A stretch of DNA of 64,000 nucleotides, from contig NZ_CP022584.1 in the NCBI RefSeq assembly GCF_002240225.1, positions 868,001 through 932,000 of the forward strand, written 5' to 3'. The first letter of the stretch is position 1; each line of letters starts with the position of its first letter. Below are positions 32,928-41,894 of this stretch, piece after piece. The stretch is from Paenibacillus physcomitrellae. Its GTDB lineage: Bacteria; Bacillota; Bacilli; Paenibacillales; Paenibacillaceae. The notes beneath the pieces are model-generated. The model saw only the letters and a list, made by a program, of their open reading frames with translations. It ran no database searches and was not told the DNA's origin. Both the position numbers and the translations under genes were made by a program.

Positions 32928-35900
32928 TTAAGCTTTTTCCACATTAAAATATTGCGCTTCAGGATGGCTGAATACCATGGCCGAAACCGAAGCCTCTGGT
33001 TCCATCATAAACCCTTCGGTCAGCTCAACGCCAATTTCCCCGGGATTCATCAATTCGAACAGCGGCTGCTGCATCTCCAGATCTGGGCAGGCCGGGTAGC
33101 CAAATGATACACGAATCCCCTGGTAACGGGCCCCGTGACGCTGCTTCATCGTCATATCCTGCGGATCCGGGAAGCCCCAGGTGTCCCGCATCATGTGATG
33201 CAGACGCTCCGCCATGCCTTCGGCCACCTCAAGGGCCGTCGACTGGAGCACGTGAAAGCGCAGATATTCGCCCTGCTGCTTCCATTCCTCCGATTTCTCG
33301 CGGATGCCTTTGCCAGCCGTAACTACCAGAAAACCGACATAATCCATCGTACCGCTTTCCACTGGCTTCAAATAGTCAGCGAGGCATAAATAAGGAGCAA
33401 CGCGCTGACGGGGGAAGGAGAAGGTTTTCAGCACTTTCGACATATCCTTGGGATCATAAATCAGAATATCATTGCCGCGCGACTGAGCCGGGAAGAACCG
33501 GTACATCGCGTGGGCCTGAATAATCCCGTCGGTTACAGCTTCATACAGTACCTGGTCAACCGTTTCCTTAAGCTGAGTCGCCTTCGGATCACCGGACGCA
33601 ATCAACTGCTCGACATTGCCCTTTAATCCCAAATGATGTCCAAGCAGCATCTGCATGTTCACATAAGGGATGATATGACCGAGCGGGTAGTTCTTGAGCA
33701 CATGCTGCTCCAGATCCGGCGGAATGTAAACAGGCGCATCCACCGAAATATGAGAACGTACGGCCCGGGTCAATTCAGGCAAAGCAGGCGTTTCCGGTTT
33801 GGCGTTATCGCTCTCCTGCTCGGCTTCCATCTCCAGCCGCAGCTTCTCGCGAGCTTCCGGATTCATTAATTTATTGGCCAGATCAAGCCCGTCCATCGCA
33901 TCCTTGGCGTACACCACCATACCGTCGTATTCAGGACGAATCCGGTTTTTGGTGAATTTGCGGGTCAAAGCCGCGCCGCCTACCATAATCGGCACATCGA
34001 TGCCGGCATTACGCAAATCCTGTGCCGTAGTGACCATTTGCTGCGCCGATTTGACGAGCAGGCCGGACAAGCCGATCACGTCGACTTTTTCTTTGCGGTA
34101 AGCTTCAATAATGCCTTCCGGTGGTACTTTTATACCCAAATTTACGATTTGGTAACCGTTGTTGGCCAAGATGATTTCCACCAGGTTCTTGCCGATGTCA
34201 TGAACGTCCCCTTTAACGGTAGCTAACAAAATTTTACCTTTCACCGAGGTTTCGTTCTTCTCCATGAAGTTCTCCAGATGAGCCACCGATGCTTTCATCA
34301 CTTCCGCACTTTGCAGCACCTCTGCCACAATCAGCTCGTTATTGTTGAACAGACGGCCTACCTCTTCCATGCCTTTCATCAGAGGACCGTTAATGATCTC
34401 CAAAGCCGTGTAACGGCCCAGCGCTTCATCCAGATCGGGGATCAGACCTTCCTTAGTGCCCTCAACAATATAAGAGGCGAGCCGCTCTTCGAGCGAGAGG
34501 TTCATAACCTTTTCTTTCTTCTCCACCTTCTTGTTGCGGAAAGCGGCGACAAACGCAGCAAGCGTTTCATCATTGGTATTATAAATCAGCTCTTCGGCCA
34601 ATCTGCGCTCTTCCTCCGGAATCGAAGCATAACGCTCCACTTTCTCCGTATTGACGATGGCATAGTCCAGCCCGGCTTTGGTACATTCATATAAAAAAAC
34701 AGAATTCAGCACCTCGCGGCCTGCCTCAGGCAGACCAAATGAAACGTTGCTGATGCCCAGAATTGTATGGCATTCAGGCAGCACCTGCTTGATCAGGCGA
34801 ATGCCCTCTACGGTTTCTTTAGCTGAGCCGATATACTGCTCGTCGCCCGTTCCTACCGGAAATACAAGCGGGTCAAAAATAAGATCCTCGGCCTTCAACC
34901 CATACTTGTTAACCAGCAGATCATGCGAACGTTTGGCTACCTCCAGCTTGTCTTCCCGGGTGATGGCTTGTCCGCGTTCATCAATTGTACCTACAACTAC
35001 TGCCGCTCCATACTTATGGATAAGCGGGGTTACCCGTTCAAACTTCTCTTCGCCGTCCTCAAGGTTAATGGAGTTAATAATCGATTTACCTTGGCAGTAT
35101 TGCAGTGCCAGATCAATCACTTCCGCGTCTGTGGTATCGATCATCAAAGGAACCTTAACCTTCTTGACCACCAGCTCCAGAAATTCGCGCATATCCACCG
35201 TTTCATCGCGATCCGGATCCTGTACGCAGACATCAATTACCTGGGCGCCGTTCTTGACCTGTGCCCGGGCAATTTCAGAGGCTTCTTCATATTTGCCTTC
35301 CACAATCAGCCGTTTAAACTTACGGGAACCCAGAACATTTGTTCTCTCGCCAACCATATAGGGACGATTATCAGCTTCAATATAGACGGGTTCAATTCCG
35401 GAGACTGCCGGCGGATGTTCGCCTGCAACCGGACGCGGGCTGTACGCGGCAAGCTCTTCCGCCAGCGCCTTGATATGTTCCGGCGTGGTGCCGCAGCAGC
35501 CGCCCGCAATGTTGAGCCAGCCCTGCTCGGCGAAAGCGCCGATTTTTCTGGCTAATGAGCTTGGAGATTCATGATAATGACCGTTCTCATCCGGCAGACC
35601 GGCATTCGGATAACAGCTGACCGCCGTTTTGGACATATCGGACAATGTGCGAATGTGATCTCTCATAAACTCAGGGCCTGTAGCACAGTTGAGCCCTACC
35701 GAAACCGGCTGCAAGTGCTCCAGCGAGACGTAAAAGGATTCGATATTCTGACCTGCAAGCGTTGTCCCCATCGGTTCAATCGTACCCGAAATCATAATAG
35801 GCAGCTTCGTCCCTGTCTTGGAAAAAGCTTGTCTGATGCCGATGCTGCCGGCTTTCACGTTCAAGGTATCCTGGGAAGTTTCCAGCAGCAAAGCATCCAC

Positions 35901-36365
35901 GCCGGCTTCAATCAAAGCTACAGCCTGCTCCTCATAGCTTTCGACAAGCTGGCTAAAGGTCACGCCGCCGGTGACAGAAAGCGTCTTGGTGGTAGGGCCC
36001 AGCGCGCCAGCCACATACCGGGGCTGCTCCTCCGTGCTGTATTTCCGCACCGCTTCAACGGCCAATTTAGCCGCTGCCAAATTGATTTCCCGTGCCTTCT
36101 CCGGTATATCATATTCGGCCAAAACCACGGAGGTCGCGCCGAACGTATTGGTCTCTATGAGATCCGCTCCCGCTTCGAGGTATTGTTCATGAATTCGCGT
36201 GATGACGTCAGGTCTTGTCAAGACCAGCATTTCGTTACAGCCGTCTAAATTCTCGCCCCCAAAATCCTGCGGAGACAGATTCTCCTGCTGAATCATGGTC
36301 CCCATGGCTCCATCGAGAATCAATATTTTGTCTTTCATTCGTGCTTCAAGACTAGGTTTATTCAA
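32928..36365 (-). CDS. metH: Cobalamin-dependent methionine synthase
   Basis: Transfers a methyl group from methyl-tetrahydrofolate to homocysteine through B12. I prefer the TTG at 36365 because GGGAGG lies 9 bases upstream; an ATG 8 codons earlier has no ribosome site. The four modules of the 1145-residue chain are: a homocysteine domain (about 1-320; zinc cysteines in GLNCATGP and GGCCGTTPEH), a pterin domain (about 345-610; RTNVLGSRKF, NGAQVIDVC, MIDTTDAEV), and a B12 cap plus binding domain (about 640-870; lower axial His in GDVHDIGKNLV). The last is the reactivation domain (about 900-1145; RFFPAQSRGNDI, GFPDPQDM, RVSFGYPACPDL). All key residues are present. No riboswitch was seen upstream. 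Confidence 0.97.
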   Translation of the reverse strand: MNKPSLEARMKDKILILDGAMGTMIQQENLSPQDFGGENLDGCNEMLVLTRPDVITRIHEQYLEAGADLIETNTFGATSVVLAEYDIPEKAREINLAAAKLAVEAVRKYSTEEQPRYVAGALGPTTKTLSVTGGVTFSQLVESYEEQAVALIEAGVDALLLETSQDTLNVKAGSIGIRQAFSKTGTKLPIMISGTIEPMGTTLAGQNIESFYVSLEHLQPVSVGLNCATGPEFMRDHIRTLSDMSKTAVSCYPNAGLPDENGHYHESPSSLARKIGAFAEQGWLNIAGGCCGTTPEHIKALAEELAAYSPRPVAGEHPPAVSGIEPVYIEADNRPYMVGERTNVLGSRKFKRLIVEGKYEEASEIARAQVKNGAQVIDVCVQDPDRDETVDMREFLELVVKKVKVPLMIDTTDAEVIDLALQYCQGKSIINSINLEDGEEKFERVTPLIHKYGAAVVVGTIDERGQAITREDKLEVAKRSHDLLVNKYGLKAEDLIFDPLVFPVGTGDEQYIGSAKETVEGIRLIKQVLPECHTILGISNVSFGLPEAGREVLNSVFLYECTKAGLDYAIVNTEKVERYASIPEEERRLAEELIYNTNDETLAAFVAAFRNKKVEKKEKVMNLSLEERLASYIVEGTKEGLIPDLDEALGRYTALEIINGPLMKGMEEVGRLFNNNELIVAEVLQSAEVMKASVAHLENFMEKNETSVKGKILLATVKGDVHDIGKNLVEIILANNGYQIVNLGIKVPPEGIIEAYRKEKVDVIGLSGLLVKSAQQMVTTAQDLRNAGIDVPIMVGGAALTRKFTKNRIRPEYDGMVVYAKDAMDGLDLANKLMNPEAREKLRLEMEAEQESDNAKPETPALPELTRAVRSHISVDAPVYIPPDLEQHVLKNYPLGHIIPYVNMQMLLGHHLGLKGNVEQLIASGDPKATQLKETVDQVLYEAVTDGIIQAHAMYRFFPAQSRGNDILIYDPKDMSKVLKTFSFPRQRVAPYLCLADYLKPVESGTMDYVGFLVVTAGKGIREKSEEWKQQGEYLRFHVLQSTALEVAEGMAERLHHMMRDTWGFPDPQDMTMKQRHGARYQGIRVSFGYPACPDLEMQQPLFELMNPGEIGVELTEGFMMEPEASVSAMVFSHPEAQYFNVEKA

Positions 36366-36484
36366 TCCCAATAACCTCCCTTCAGACATTACCTTTTAGT
36401 TTAGCAGAAGCCCTTAACTTAGGGAAGAATAAAGATATAGAAGCTAAAGCTGCTTCCTTAATCCCGTAAATGATTTGGTGAATA

Positions 36485-36526
36485 GAAAAAACACCACCTG
36501 AGGTCGGCTGGACCAGAGGTGGTGTT
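36485..36526 (-). terminator. Terminator of the HAD gene upstream of metH
   Basis: AACACCACCT (36490-36499) pairs with AGGTGGTGTT (36517-36526). A run of T follows when read leftward. It separates the HAD gene ending at 36534 from metH. Confidence 0.85.
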
Positions 36527-36533
36527 CTCATTT

Positions 36534-37337
36534 TTAGAACGTGGAAGGAATCTGTATAATCTCAAACAGTTCTGAAAGATGACGGATTTCGTACTCCGGG
36601 ATAATCTCATCGTTTCTGGTCTTGCCGTCTCTATTGATCCAGATGGACGTAATCCCTGCCGAAAGGGCTCCTTTGATGTCGGTCGTGAGCTTGTCACCTA
36701 CCATAACGGTCTCCTGCGGGGTTGTCCCGAGCAGCTCCAATGCATGCTTAAAGATGGATACGTCAGGTTTACCCCGGCCGAAGCTGCCGGAAATAATCAC
36801 CTCATCAAAATAAGGAACCAGTTCAGGCACTCCGTCAAGCTTCTCCTGCTGCAGGGAAGGACAGCCGTTGGTCAGCAGCAAGAGTTTTACTTTTCCTTTA
36901 AGTTCATTTAATACGTTAAACGTTTCTTCGTAAGTATAAGGTCTAACCCGGCGTTCAGATGCGAACAGCTCACCCAGTTCTTCAGCCAGCTTCGCATCAT
37001 CCACGCCGCAGGAAAGCAGCGCATTGTACCAGGAATCTCTCCGGTAAGCCGGCACCAGCTGCTGCAGCTTGCGGAACTCCGGCTGGTCACCGCCGTCGAA
37101 CTTGGCCCACAGCCCTTCAAACGGGTTAATTCCGATCAGCTTGGTGAAAGCAAAGGTCTCATAGGATTCGTAAAGCTTTCTGGCTTCTCTGCGAACCGCT
37201 TCCTCCAGTTGTTCGGCCTTTACGCCGGTTGCTTCTTCAGCTTTCCGGCAAACTGCCTGAAAGGTCTCCATCACACTGCGCTCGTCCCATAACAATGTAT
37301 CATCCAAGTCAAAACAAACCGCTTTAACTACAGCCAT
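36534..37337 (-). CDS. HAD-family hydrolase, subfamily IA
   Basis: 267-residue soluble phosphatase-like protein. Motif I is AVCFDLDDTLLWDER. The helical C1 cap spans about residues 20-115 (KAEEATGVKAEQLEEAVRREARKLYESY). Motif II is LLLLTNGCPSLQQEKL. The motif III Lys is in GSFGRGKPDVSIF, and motif IV is VMVGDKLTTDIKGALSAG. The C-terminus IWINRDGKTRNDEIIPEYEI is typical of YjjG- or YsaA-type HADs, which act on nucleotides or nearby sugar phosphates. The exact substrate is unknown. It ends just before its own terminator. Confidence 0.88.
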   Translation of the reverse strand: MAVVKAVCFDLDDTLLWDERSVMETFQAVCRKAEEATGVKAEQLEEAVRREARKLYESYETFAFTKLIGINPFEGLWAKFDGGDQPEFRKLQQLVPAYRRDSWYNALLSCGVDDAKLAEELGELFASERRVRPYTYEETFNVLNELKGKVKLLLLTNGCPSLQQEKLDGVPELVPYFDEVIISGSFGRGKPDVSIFKHALELLGTTPQETVMVGDKLTTDIKGALSAGITSIWINRDGKTRNDEIIPEYEIRHLSELFEIIQIPSTF

Positions 37338-37383
37338 TGCCCGTTCCCCCTGTTTCTTGACGAATCATCCATTTATTTTCTTT

Positions 37384-37899
37384 TTATTTTCTTTCTAGCT
37401 CTACTCCATGTGCAGATGCGAATTCCTGCAAAGCAGCGCCCAGCTGATCCATATCATAAAAGTTTCTGCTGCCGGAAAACGTCCAGTTGGGTTCTTTAGT
37501 TTTCGTCACAATCGTGATCGTCTTGCCGCTCCATTTGATCTTGGCAATCGAACCGGCCTCAAGACTGCGGTCTCTGTTAAATTTGGATGTAAACAGCTTG
37601 TTCTTGTAAATTCTTAAATAAGGTCTTCTTAAGAAGATCACAATCCCAAGCAGGAAATACAAACCAACGGTAACGATGTAAAGCGTGTTGATGTTTTCAG
37701 TTCCACCGACAAAGCCCATTGCGGCATACATGGCTCCCAGAACAATAAAAAGGAGGGGCAGAAGAATGTTCCGGCCTCTGAAAATAATGCCTTCTCCTTT
37801 GCTGCCTAACATATTGCCAGGCTTAACTCCCTTTTTCTGCTGGTTGAGATTATACTTCTGCCGGTTTTTCTCCACTTTTCGTTCAAACGATCTTGACAT
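37384..37899 (-). CDS. Two-helix membrane protein, 171 aa, unknown
   Basis: I do not recognise a named family. The N-terminus is a basic, probably cytoplasmic tail of about 43 residues (RKVEKNRQKYNLNQQKKGVK). Two membrane helices follow, ILLPLLFIVLGAMYAAMGFVGG and TLYIVTVGLYFLLGIVIFL. A cytoplasmic domain of about 80 residues then begins RRPYLRIYKNKLFTSKFNRDRSLEAGSIAKIKWSGKTITIVTK. That segment looks like the PH-like domain seen after helix pairs in some Firmicute membrane proteins. It lies between a HAD gene and the ynzC-like gene on the same strand. Function is unassigned. Confidence 0.75.
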   Translation of the reverse strand: MSRSFERKVEKNRQKYNLNQQKKGVKPGNMLGSKGEGIIFRGRNILLPLLFIVLGAMYAAMGFVGGTENINTLYIVTVGLYFLLGIVIFLRRPYLRIYKNKLFTSKFNRDRSLEAGSIAKIKWSGKTITIVTKTKEPNWTFSGSRNFYDMDQLGAALQEFASAHGVELERK

Positions 37900-37942
37900 T
37901 CACTTGCTTCCTCCCTAAACATGGTTGCCGGTTACAAGCCGG

Positions 37943-38119
37943 CTATTTCTCGTCAACAATCTCAATGGATTCGAGCTGTTGCCGGAAGTTTCTGCGGATG
38001 TTGCCAAGATATATTTCACGCAGCTCAGCGCGTTCGAGCGTCTCTGCTTCCGTTAAACCCTCCGCTTTATGCTTGCGGGCTAATTCGTTGATGCGCTGTA
38101 CTAAACTATCGATGTCCAT
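37943..38119 (-). CDS. DUF896 (UPF0291, YnzC-like) small protein, 58 aa
   Basis: The start MDIDSLVQRINELARKHKAEGL has GGAGGACCTT directly upstream, so ATGs at 38134 and 38143 are too early. The protein is the standard two-helix DUF896 fold: INELARKHKAEGLTEAETLERAELREIYLGNIRRNFRQQLESI. In B. subtilis ynzC lies in the LexA-controlled yneA-yneB-ynzC operon. The neighbourhood is the same here, but a terminator-like hairpin separates it from yneA and no yneB is present. The molecular function is unknown; B. subtilis YnzC forms a small helical hairpin. An inverted repeat TTTGACACGTCAAA (38155-38168) lies upstream and could be regulatory. Confidence 0.85.
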   Translation of the reverse strand: MDIDSLVQRINELARKHKAEGLTEAETLERAELREIYLGNIRRNFRQQLESIEIVDEK

Positions 38120-38163
38120 AAGGTCCTCCTTCATTAAAGGCATTACTATTTACTTTGACACGT

Positions 38164-38205
38164 CAAAAAGAGCTTGTCAAGGCGGTCTCCCCCCTTACAA
38201 GCTCT
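38164..38205 (-). terminator. Terminator downstream of yneA
   Basis: AGAGCTTGT (38169-38177) pairs with ACAAGCTCT (38197-38205), with inner AAGG/CCTT pairing, and TTTTT follows when read leftward. It would separate yneA from the ynzC-like gene, or limit read-through. Confidence 0.7.
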
Positions 38206-38239
38206 GAATCTATAGCTCTTTAATGACCGTAAAAAGTCT

Positions 38240-38638
38240 TTAATCCGTAATCGGCAGATTTAGAATATCTCCAGCTTGAATGCTGCTGTCGTGCAGATGA
38301 TTTAACGAGGTTAACATATGAACATATTTCCGGGTGTCCATACCGGATGGCTTGTTCGCCAGTGCAATATTCCACAAAGTATCACCGGGCATAACGATGA
38401 CAGTATCGTATACGGGCTCATCCCCTGGAGAAACCGAAGCAGCAAAGGCGCTGATAAAGCCGGTAAGGGATAGAATTAGAACAGCTACTACTATAAGTGA
38501 ACGAATCAGTGATTTGCGGGCAATGGGCTTGCGGACCTTTCGGGCTGTAGGAGCTGTATGTGATAAACCTGCCCGAGAGCCGGAAAGAACAGAAGACGCA
38601 GCCGGATAAATGCTTTTATATGTACTATGTTTCAACAA
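38240..38638 (-). CDS. yneA: YneA-like SOS cell-division suppressor with LysM domain
   Basis: Predicted inhibitor of septation made during DNA damage. The most likely start is a TTG at 38638 (or the next TTG), placed 8 bases after GGGAGTGA; earlier codons fall within the promoter. The 132-residue product has a basic cytoplasmic tail, one membrane helix (SLIRSLIVVAVLILSLTGFISAFA), and an extracellular LysM domain (YDTVIVMPGDTLWNIALANKPSGMDTRKYVHMLTSLNHLHDSSIQAGDILNLP). The same layout occurs in B. subtilis YneA, which LexA represses. The divergent lexA gene and the SOS boxes between the two support the call. Sequence similarity outside LysM is low, as usual for this family. Confidence 0.85.
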   Translation of the reverse strand: MLKHSTYKSIYPAASSVLSGSRAGLSHTAPTARKVRKPIARKSLIRSLIVVAVLILSLTGFISAFAASVSPGDEPVYDTVIVMPGDTLWNIALANKPSGMDTRKYVHMLTSLNHLHDSSIQAGDILNLPITD

Positions 38639-38682
38639 AGAAATCACTCCCAAACGTTTGTTCTGTTTTTTGATCTGAGAAC

Positions 38683-38711
38683 AATATAACACGAACACTT
38701 GTTTCGATCAA
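38683..38711 (-). promoter_or_regulatory. yneA promoter with LexA (SOS) box in the spacer
   Basis: On the minus strand TTGATC (38706-38711) and TATATT (38683-38688) are 17 bases apart. The spacer holds CGAAACAAGTGTTCG (38692-38706), a near match to the Bacillus SOS box CGAACRNRYGTTYG. LexA bound there would block polymerase directly. Confidence 0.85.
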
Positions 38712-38720
38712 TAGTTTTTT

Positions 38721-38734
38721 AGAACAATTGTTCC
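38721..38734. promoter_or_regulatory. Second LexA box between yneA and lexA
   Basis: AGAACAATTGTTCC is a perfect GAAC-N4-GTTC palindrome. It lies between the two divergent SOS promoters and could help LexA repress either. Confidence 0.7.
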
Positions 38735-38765
38735 CCTGTTTTTTGAAAATAGTTAGAACTCCTGT

Positions 38766-38794
38766 TTGTGCGAACGGAGGTTCTATGTTATAAT
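38766..38794 (+). promoter_or_regulatory. lexA promoter with LexA box in the spacer
   Basis: TTGTGC (38766-38771) and TATAAT (38789-38794) are 17 bases apart. CGAACGGAGGTTCT (38771-38784) in the spacer is a GAAC-N4-GTTC SOS box, so lexA should be self-repressed. Confidence 0.85.
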
Positions 38795-38829
38795 TTTTCC
38801 AAACGTTACTAAGATGGGGTTGATAACAA

Positions 38830-39456
38830 ATGTCGAAGGTTTCCAGCCGCCAGCAGGCGATTTTGGAATTTATAAGAAGCGAAGTTCGAATGAAAGGTTA
38901 TCCTCCTTCTGTTCGGGAAATCGGCGAAGCCGTCGGTCTGGCTTCAAGTTCAACGGTACACGGTCATCTTGACCGGTTGGAGAAGAAGGGTTTGATTCGC
39001 AGGGACCCGACTAAGCCGCGCGCTATTGAACTGTTGGGACAAGAAGAGTCTGAAGATTCCAATATGTTTGCTCATACGGTTTCAAGAATTCCGGTTGTCG
39101 GTAAAGTTACGGCCGGTGTTCCGATCACGGCTACGGAGAATATCGAAGACTACTTCCCGCTGCCCAACCATTACGTCGGCGATAAAGAGGTTTTCATGCT
39201 GGCCGTTATCGGGGAGAGTATGATCGAAGCCGGCATCCATAACGGAGACTATGTCATTGTCCGTCAGCAGCAAACCGCTGAAAACGGCGATATCGTGGTC
39301 GCCATGACCGAAGAAGACGAAGCAACGGTCAAAACTTTTTATAAAGAAAGAGACCATATCCGTCTGCAGCCTGAGAATCCAGCATTTGAACCACTGCGGT
39401 TGAAGCATGTTACGATTTTAGGCAAAGTTATCGGCCTGTTTAGAGATCTGCACTGA
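38830..39456 (+). CDS. lexA: LexA repressor (SOS regulator)
   Basis: Represses DNA-damage genes and is cut when RecA filaments form. The 208 residues comprise a winged-helix DNA-binding domain (1-70; [28 protein letters not shown]) and a peptidase domain. The cleavage site is A95-G96 in VTAGVP, and the catalytic pair is S130 (GESM) and K168 (ATVKTFYKE). The helix 2-3 residues SSSTVH fit Gram-positive LexA (DinR), which reads the GAAC-N4-GTTC type box. Three such boxes lie just upstream, and two more lie near 42.2 kb. It has its own promoter and terminator. Confidence 0.98.
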   Translation: MSKVSSRQQAILEFIRSEVRMKGYPPSVREIGEAVGLASSSTVHGHLDRLEKKGLIRRDPTKPRAIELLGQEESEDSNMFAHTVSRIPVVGKVTAGVPITATENIEDYFPLPNHYVGDKEVFMLAVIGESMIEAGIHNGDYVIVRQQQTAENGDIVVAMTEEDEATVKTFYKERDHIRLQPENPAFEPLRLKHVTILGKVIGLFRDLH

Positions 39457-39528
39457 GAAGAACCTGCCTTTTTACATCTATAGAAATCCATTATGTTTAT
39501 CTATACAAGCATATTGCTTAACCTGCTG

Positions 39529-39573
39529 AAAAAGGCAGCTCCATTCCACTTCGGAACAGGAGCTGCCTTTTTT
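39529..39573 (+). terminator. Terminator of lexA
   Basis: AAAAAGGCAGCTCC pairs with GGAGCTGCCTTTTT around an 18-base loop, followed by TTTTTTG. A-rich and T-rich flanks could make it work both ways. Confidence 0.9.
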
Positions 39574-39743
39574 GTGATGCCAATCCAATCCGGCATGATT
39601 CTCGATATTAACAAAAGACCAACAAGGGTATAATGGATAGTGAATTTTTATAATCTATGCTATATTGATAAAAAAGATAATTGATTTGATAACTTATTTT
39701 TATCATTCAATCTATCAAAAAAATAAATAAAGGATTGAAACCA

Positions 39744-40616
39744 TTGAATTTGCAGTTGCCGTCCGAATACTTGAAGAAAAAGTCAGCAACATTGAGACCC
39801 GTTCAAGAAGTGGCCGTCATTTTGTTTTCCGCCCTTCTTGTAGCTGCCGGCCTAAACCTCTTCCTAATCCCCCATCAGTTACTGTCAGGGGGTATTTCTG
39901 GTGTCGCTTCGATCATCGGCTATTTAACGGGCTGGAACATCTCTATTGTTTATTTTGTGTTAAACGTGCCTTTGATTCTTTGGGGCTGGAAAGCGGTTGG
40001 ACGCCGCTACATTGTGTTAAGTTGTATTTCTGTTGTCGCTACGACCTGGTTTATGGCCATTATTCCTATTGTCAGCGTCACCCATGATCCTACGCTTGGA
40101 GCCGTCGCGGGCGGGATTATCTCAGCGATTGGCATTGGGTTCTCATTGAGGGTTGGAGGGTCCACCGGCGGTTTTGATATTGTCGGTTCAATTATCACCA
40201 GAAAATATGACCTGCCGATCGGCAACATTTTGTTTGTACTGAACGGCCTTGTATTTATCGTTTTAGGCTTTTACAAAACCTGGGATCTCGCCCTCTACTC
40301 CCTGCTTTCGACCTTCGTAAAAGGTAAAGTGGTGGATGTGATTCACGTAGGGCATATCAAAGTCACCTGCTTTATCATCACGAAGGAAAAAGACCGAATG
40401 CTAGCCGAATTACGCAAACTTCACCACGGGATCACCTGCATGGATTCGCAAGGCGGTTACAGCCAAGTCGGCAACTCTACGTTAATGACCGTAACTACCC
40501 GCTATGAGCTTGCCGCCGTAAGGAAAGCCGTTATCACAACCGATCCTCATGCTTTCATGAACGTGGTCCAATCCACCGAAATTGTCGGCCGATTTGCCAG
40601 GGGCCATTCGAAATAA
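39744..40616 (+). CDS. YitT-family membrane protein (DUF2179 C-terminal domain)
   Basis: About 290 residues. A TTG at 39744 has AAAGGA 9 bases upstream and is the likeliest start; a TTG at 39735 directly abuts that site. Five or six membrane helices fill residues 25-190. They include the family signature IPHQLLSGGISGVASIIGYLTGW and the repeat-like IGIGFSLRVGGSTGGFDIVGSII. The soluble C-terminal DUF2179 domain starts near KVTCFIITKEKDRMLAEL and contains GITCMDSQGGYS and TTDPHAFMNVVQSTEIVGRF. DUF2179 is thought to sense a ligand for the transporter-like part. Bacillus genomes carry several paralogues (YitT, YpjC, YqfU and others). The transported compound is unknown. Confidence 0.9.
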   Translation: MNLQLPSEYLKKKSATLRPVQEVAVILFSALLVAAGLNLFLIPHQLLSGGISGVASIIGYLTGWNISIVYFVLNVPLILWGWKAVGRRYIVLSCISVVATTWFMAIIPIVSVTHDPTLGAVAGGIISAIGIGFSLRVGGSTGGFDIVGSIITRKYDLPIGNILFVLNGLVFIVLGFYKTWDLALYSLLSTFVKGKVVDVIHVGHIKVTCFIITKEKDRMLAELRKLHHGITCMDSQGGYSQVGNSTLMTVTTRYELAAVRKAVITTDPHAFMNVVQSTEIVGRFARGHSK

Positions 40617-40650
40617 GAACGGGCACTCCAAGCCATTAAGGCCTTCTCAT

Positions 40651-40702
40651 AAAAAAAATCACCCCAATGAACGATGTCCGTTCTCCGGGGTGATTTTATT
40701 TT
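40651..40702. terminator. Terminator between convergent genes
   Basis: AAAATCACCCC pairs with GGGGTGATTTT, with extra inner pairing ACG/CGT. A-rich and T-rich flanks lie on both sides, between the YitT-family gene and the convergent reductase gene. Confidence 0.8.
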
Positions 40703-40722
40703 GAATAACTTATAAGTTGATA

Positions 40723-40752
40723 TTTGTGTTTGTGTTTGTGTTTGTGTTTGTG
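40723..40752. repeat. (TTTGTG)5 hexanucleotide microsatellite
   Basis: Five perfect copies of TTTGTG followed by a partial sixth (TT then AGC). It is intergenic, downstream of two convergent genes. Perfect hexamer arrays of this kind are prone to slippage. Confidence 0.95.
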
Positions 40753-40799
40753 TTAGCTTTTACTTTAGCTGTTTCAGTACCTGATACTGCCCTGCCTGT

Positions 40800-41846
40800 T
40801 TACTCTTCTTCTACGGATACACCCAAGGCGCGATTCTTTTCTTTAAAACGGCTGTTATGCGAGGACACATAAGCAACGCGCTCAGCGCTCGGATCGATAT
40901 ACAGCTTGGCACTGTTTACAGCCAATACTGCGTCCGTGAAAGTACCTGCAATCAAACGTACCTTACTGTCGTAATTAACGAAGTCTCCCGCCGCAAAAAC
41001 TCCCGGAATATTGGTCTCCAGCTTCGTGTTCACGTCAATCCACCATTGGCCGAGATTTAATCCCCAATCCCTCACCGGTCCAAAATCCGTACGCATGCCG
41101 TGGCTGACTATGACTGCATCCACTTCGATTTGTTCCGTCTCCCCGGTTTCCACATGAGTGATTGTAACCTGCTCGATAGCTTCTCCGCTGTCACTGTGAA
41201 GTTTATCGACTACGTAAGGCGTTTTGATCACTGCGGAAGACTGCTTCATCTTCAGGACATTACGTTCATGTCCACCGAATTCTTCCCGGCGGTGAACGAC
41301 CGTCACGCTTTTGGCCAGCGGGGTCAGTTCATTCGCCCAGTCCACTGCAGAGTCCCCTCCTCCCGAGATTAGAACACGTTTATCGCGAAATCCTTCAAGC
41401 TCTTGTACGGTGTAGAACAGATTACTTACCTCGTATCGGTCTGCTCCTTCGATTTCCAGCTTGGCAAGCTTGCGGATACCGTAGCCAATCGCCATGATGA
41501 CCGTCTTGGTCCAATGCTGCTGCCCCGATGCTGTAGTAAGAAGGATAGTCCCATCTTCAAGACGTTTAAAATCCTCAACCTGTTCATTAAAAACAAACGT
41601 AGGTTCAAACGTACCAGCCTGTTTGACCAGTTGAGCCGTCAAATCCTCGCAAAGAATCGGCCCAACGCCGCCAACATCCCAAATCATTTTCTCCGGGTAG
41701 ATGAGCAGCCTGCCGCCCAGCCGGTCGTTGGCTTCAATTAATTTGGTCTTCATATCCCGCATGCCGCTGTAAAACGCTGCGTACATTCCAGCAGGGCCAC
41801 CGCCGATAATCGTTACATCGTATAATTCAAGAGAAGATTCCTTCAT
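40800..41846 (-). CDS. Ferredoxin/flavodoxin-NADP reductase, YumC/YcgT type
   Basis: Thioredoxin-reductase-like flavoprotein without the redox CxxC; it moves electrons between NADPH and ferredoxin or flavodoxin. The start [17 protein letters not shown] has AAAGGGA 8 bases upstream. The 348 residues contain the FAD motif [18 protein letters not shown], then [17 protein letters not shown], the NADPH motif [17 protein letters not shown] with [10 protein letters not shown], and the second FAD segment [26 protein letters not shown] perfect Fur box lies in the promoter region. That matches B. subtilis ycgT, the iron-controlled paralogue, better than yumC. An iron-starvation role, for example feeding iron-reducing or haem-degrading enzymes, is inferred. 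Confidence 0.92.
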   Translation of the reverse strand: MKESSLELYDVTIIGGGPAGMYAAFYSGMRDMKTKLIEANDRLGGRLLIYPEKMIWDVGGVGPILCEDLTAQLVKQAGTFEPTFVFNEQVEDFKRLEDGTILLTTASGQQHWTKTVIMAIGYGIRKLAKLEIEGADRYEVSNLFYTVQELEGFRDKRVLISGGGDSAVDWANELTPLAKSVTVVHRREEFGGHERNVLKMKQSSAVIKTPYVVDKLHSDSGEAIEQVTITHVETGETEQIEVDAVIVSHGMRTDFGPVRDWGLNLGQWWIDVNTKLETNIPGVFAAGDFVNYDSKVRLIAGTFTDAVLAVNSAKLYIDPSAERVAYVSSHNSRFKEKNRALGVSVEEE

Positions 41847-41894
41847 TATGTATATCCCTTTCCACTGTTCGATTCCGTGTAACACGCTAAAGCT

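Noticed and set aside
38651..38665. Fourth LexA box (CAAACGTTTGTTCTG) in the yneA leader
   Set aside because: Only one half-site fits well, so I did not count it as a box; it could be a weak site.
40723..40752. TTTGTG repeats as a phase-variable promoter
   Set aside because: They lie downstream of two convergent genes, not between promoter elements, so a switching role is unlikely.
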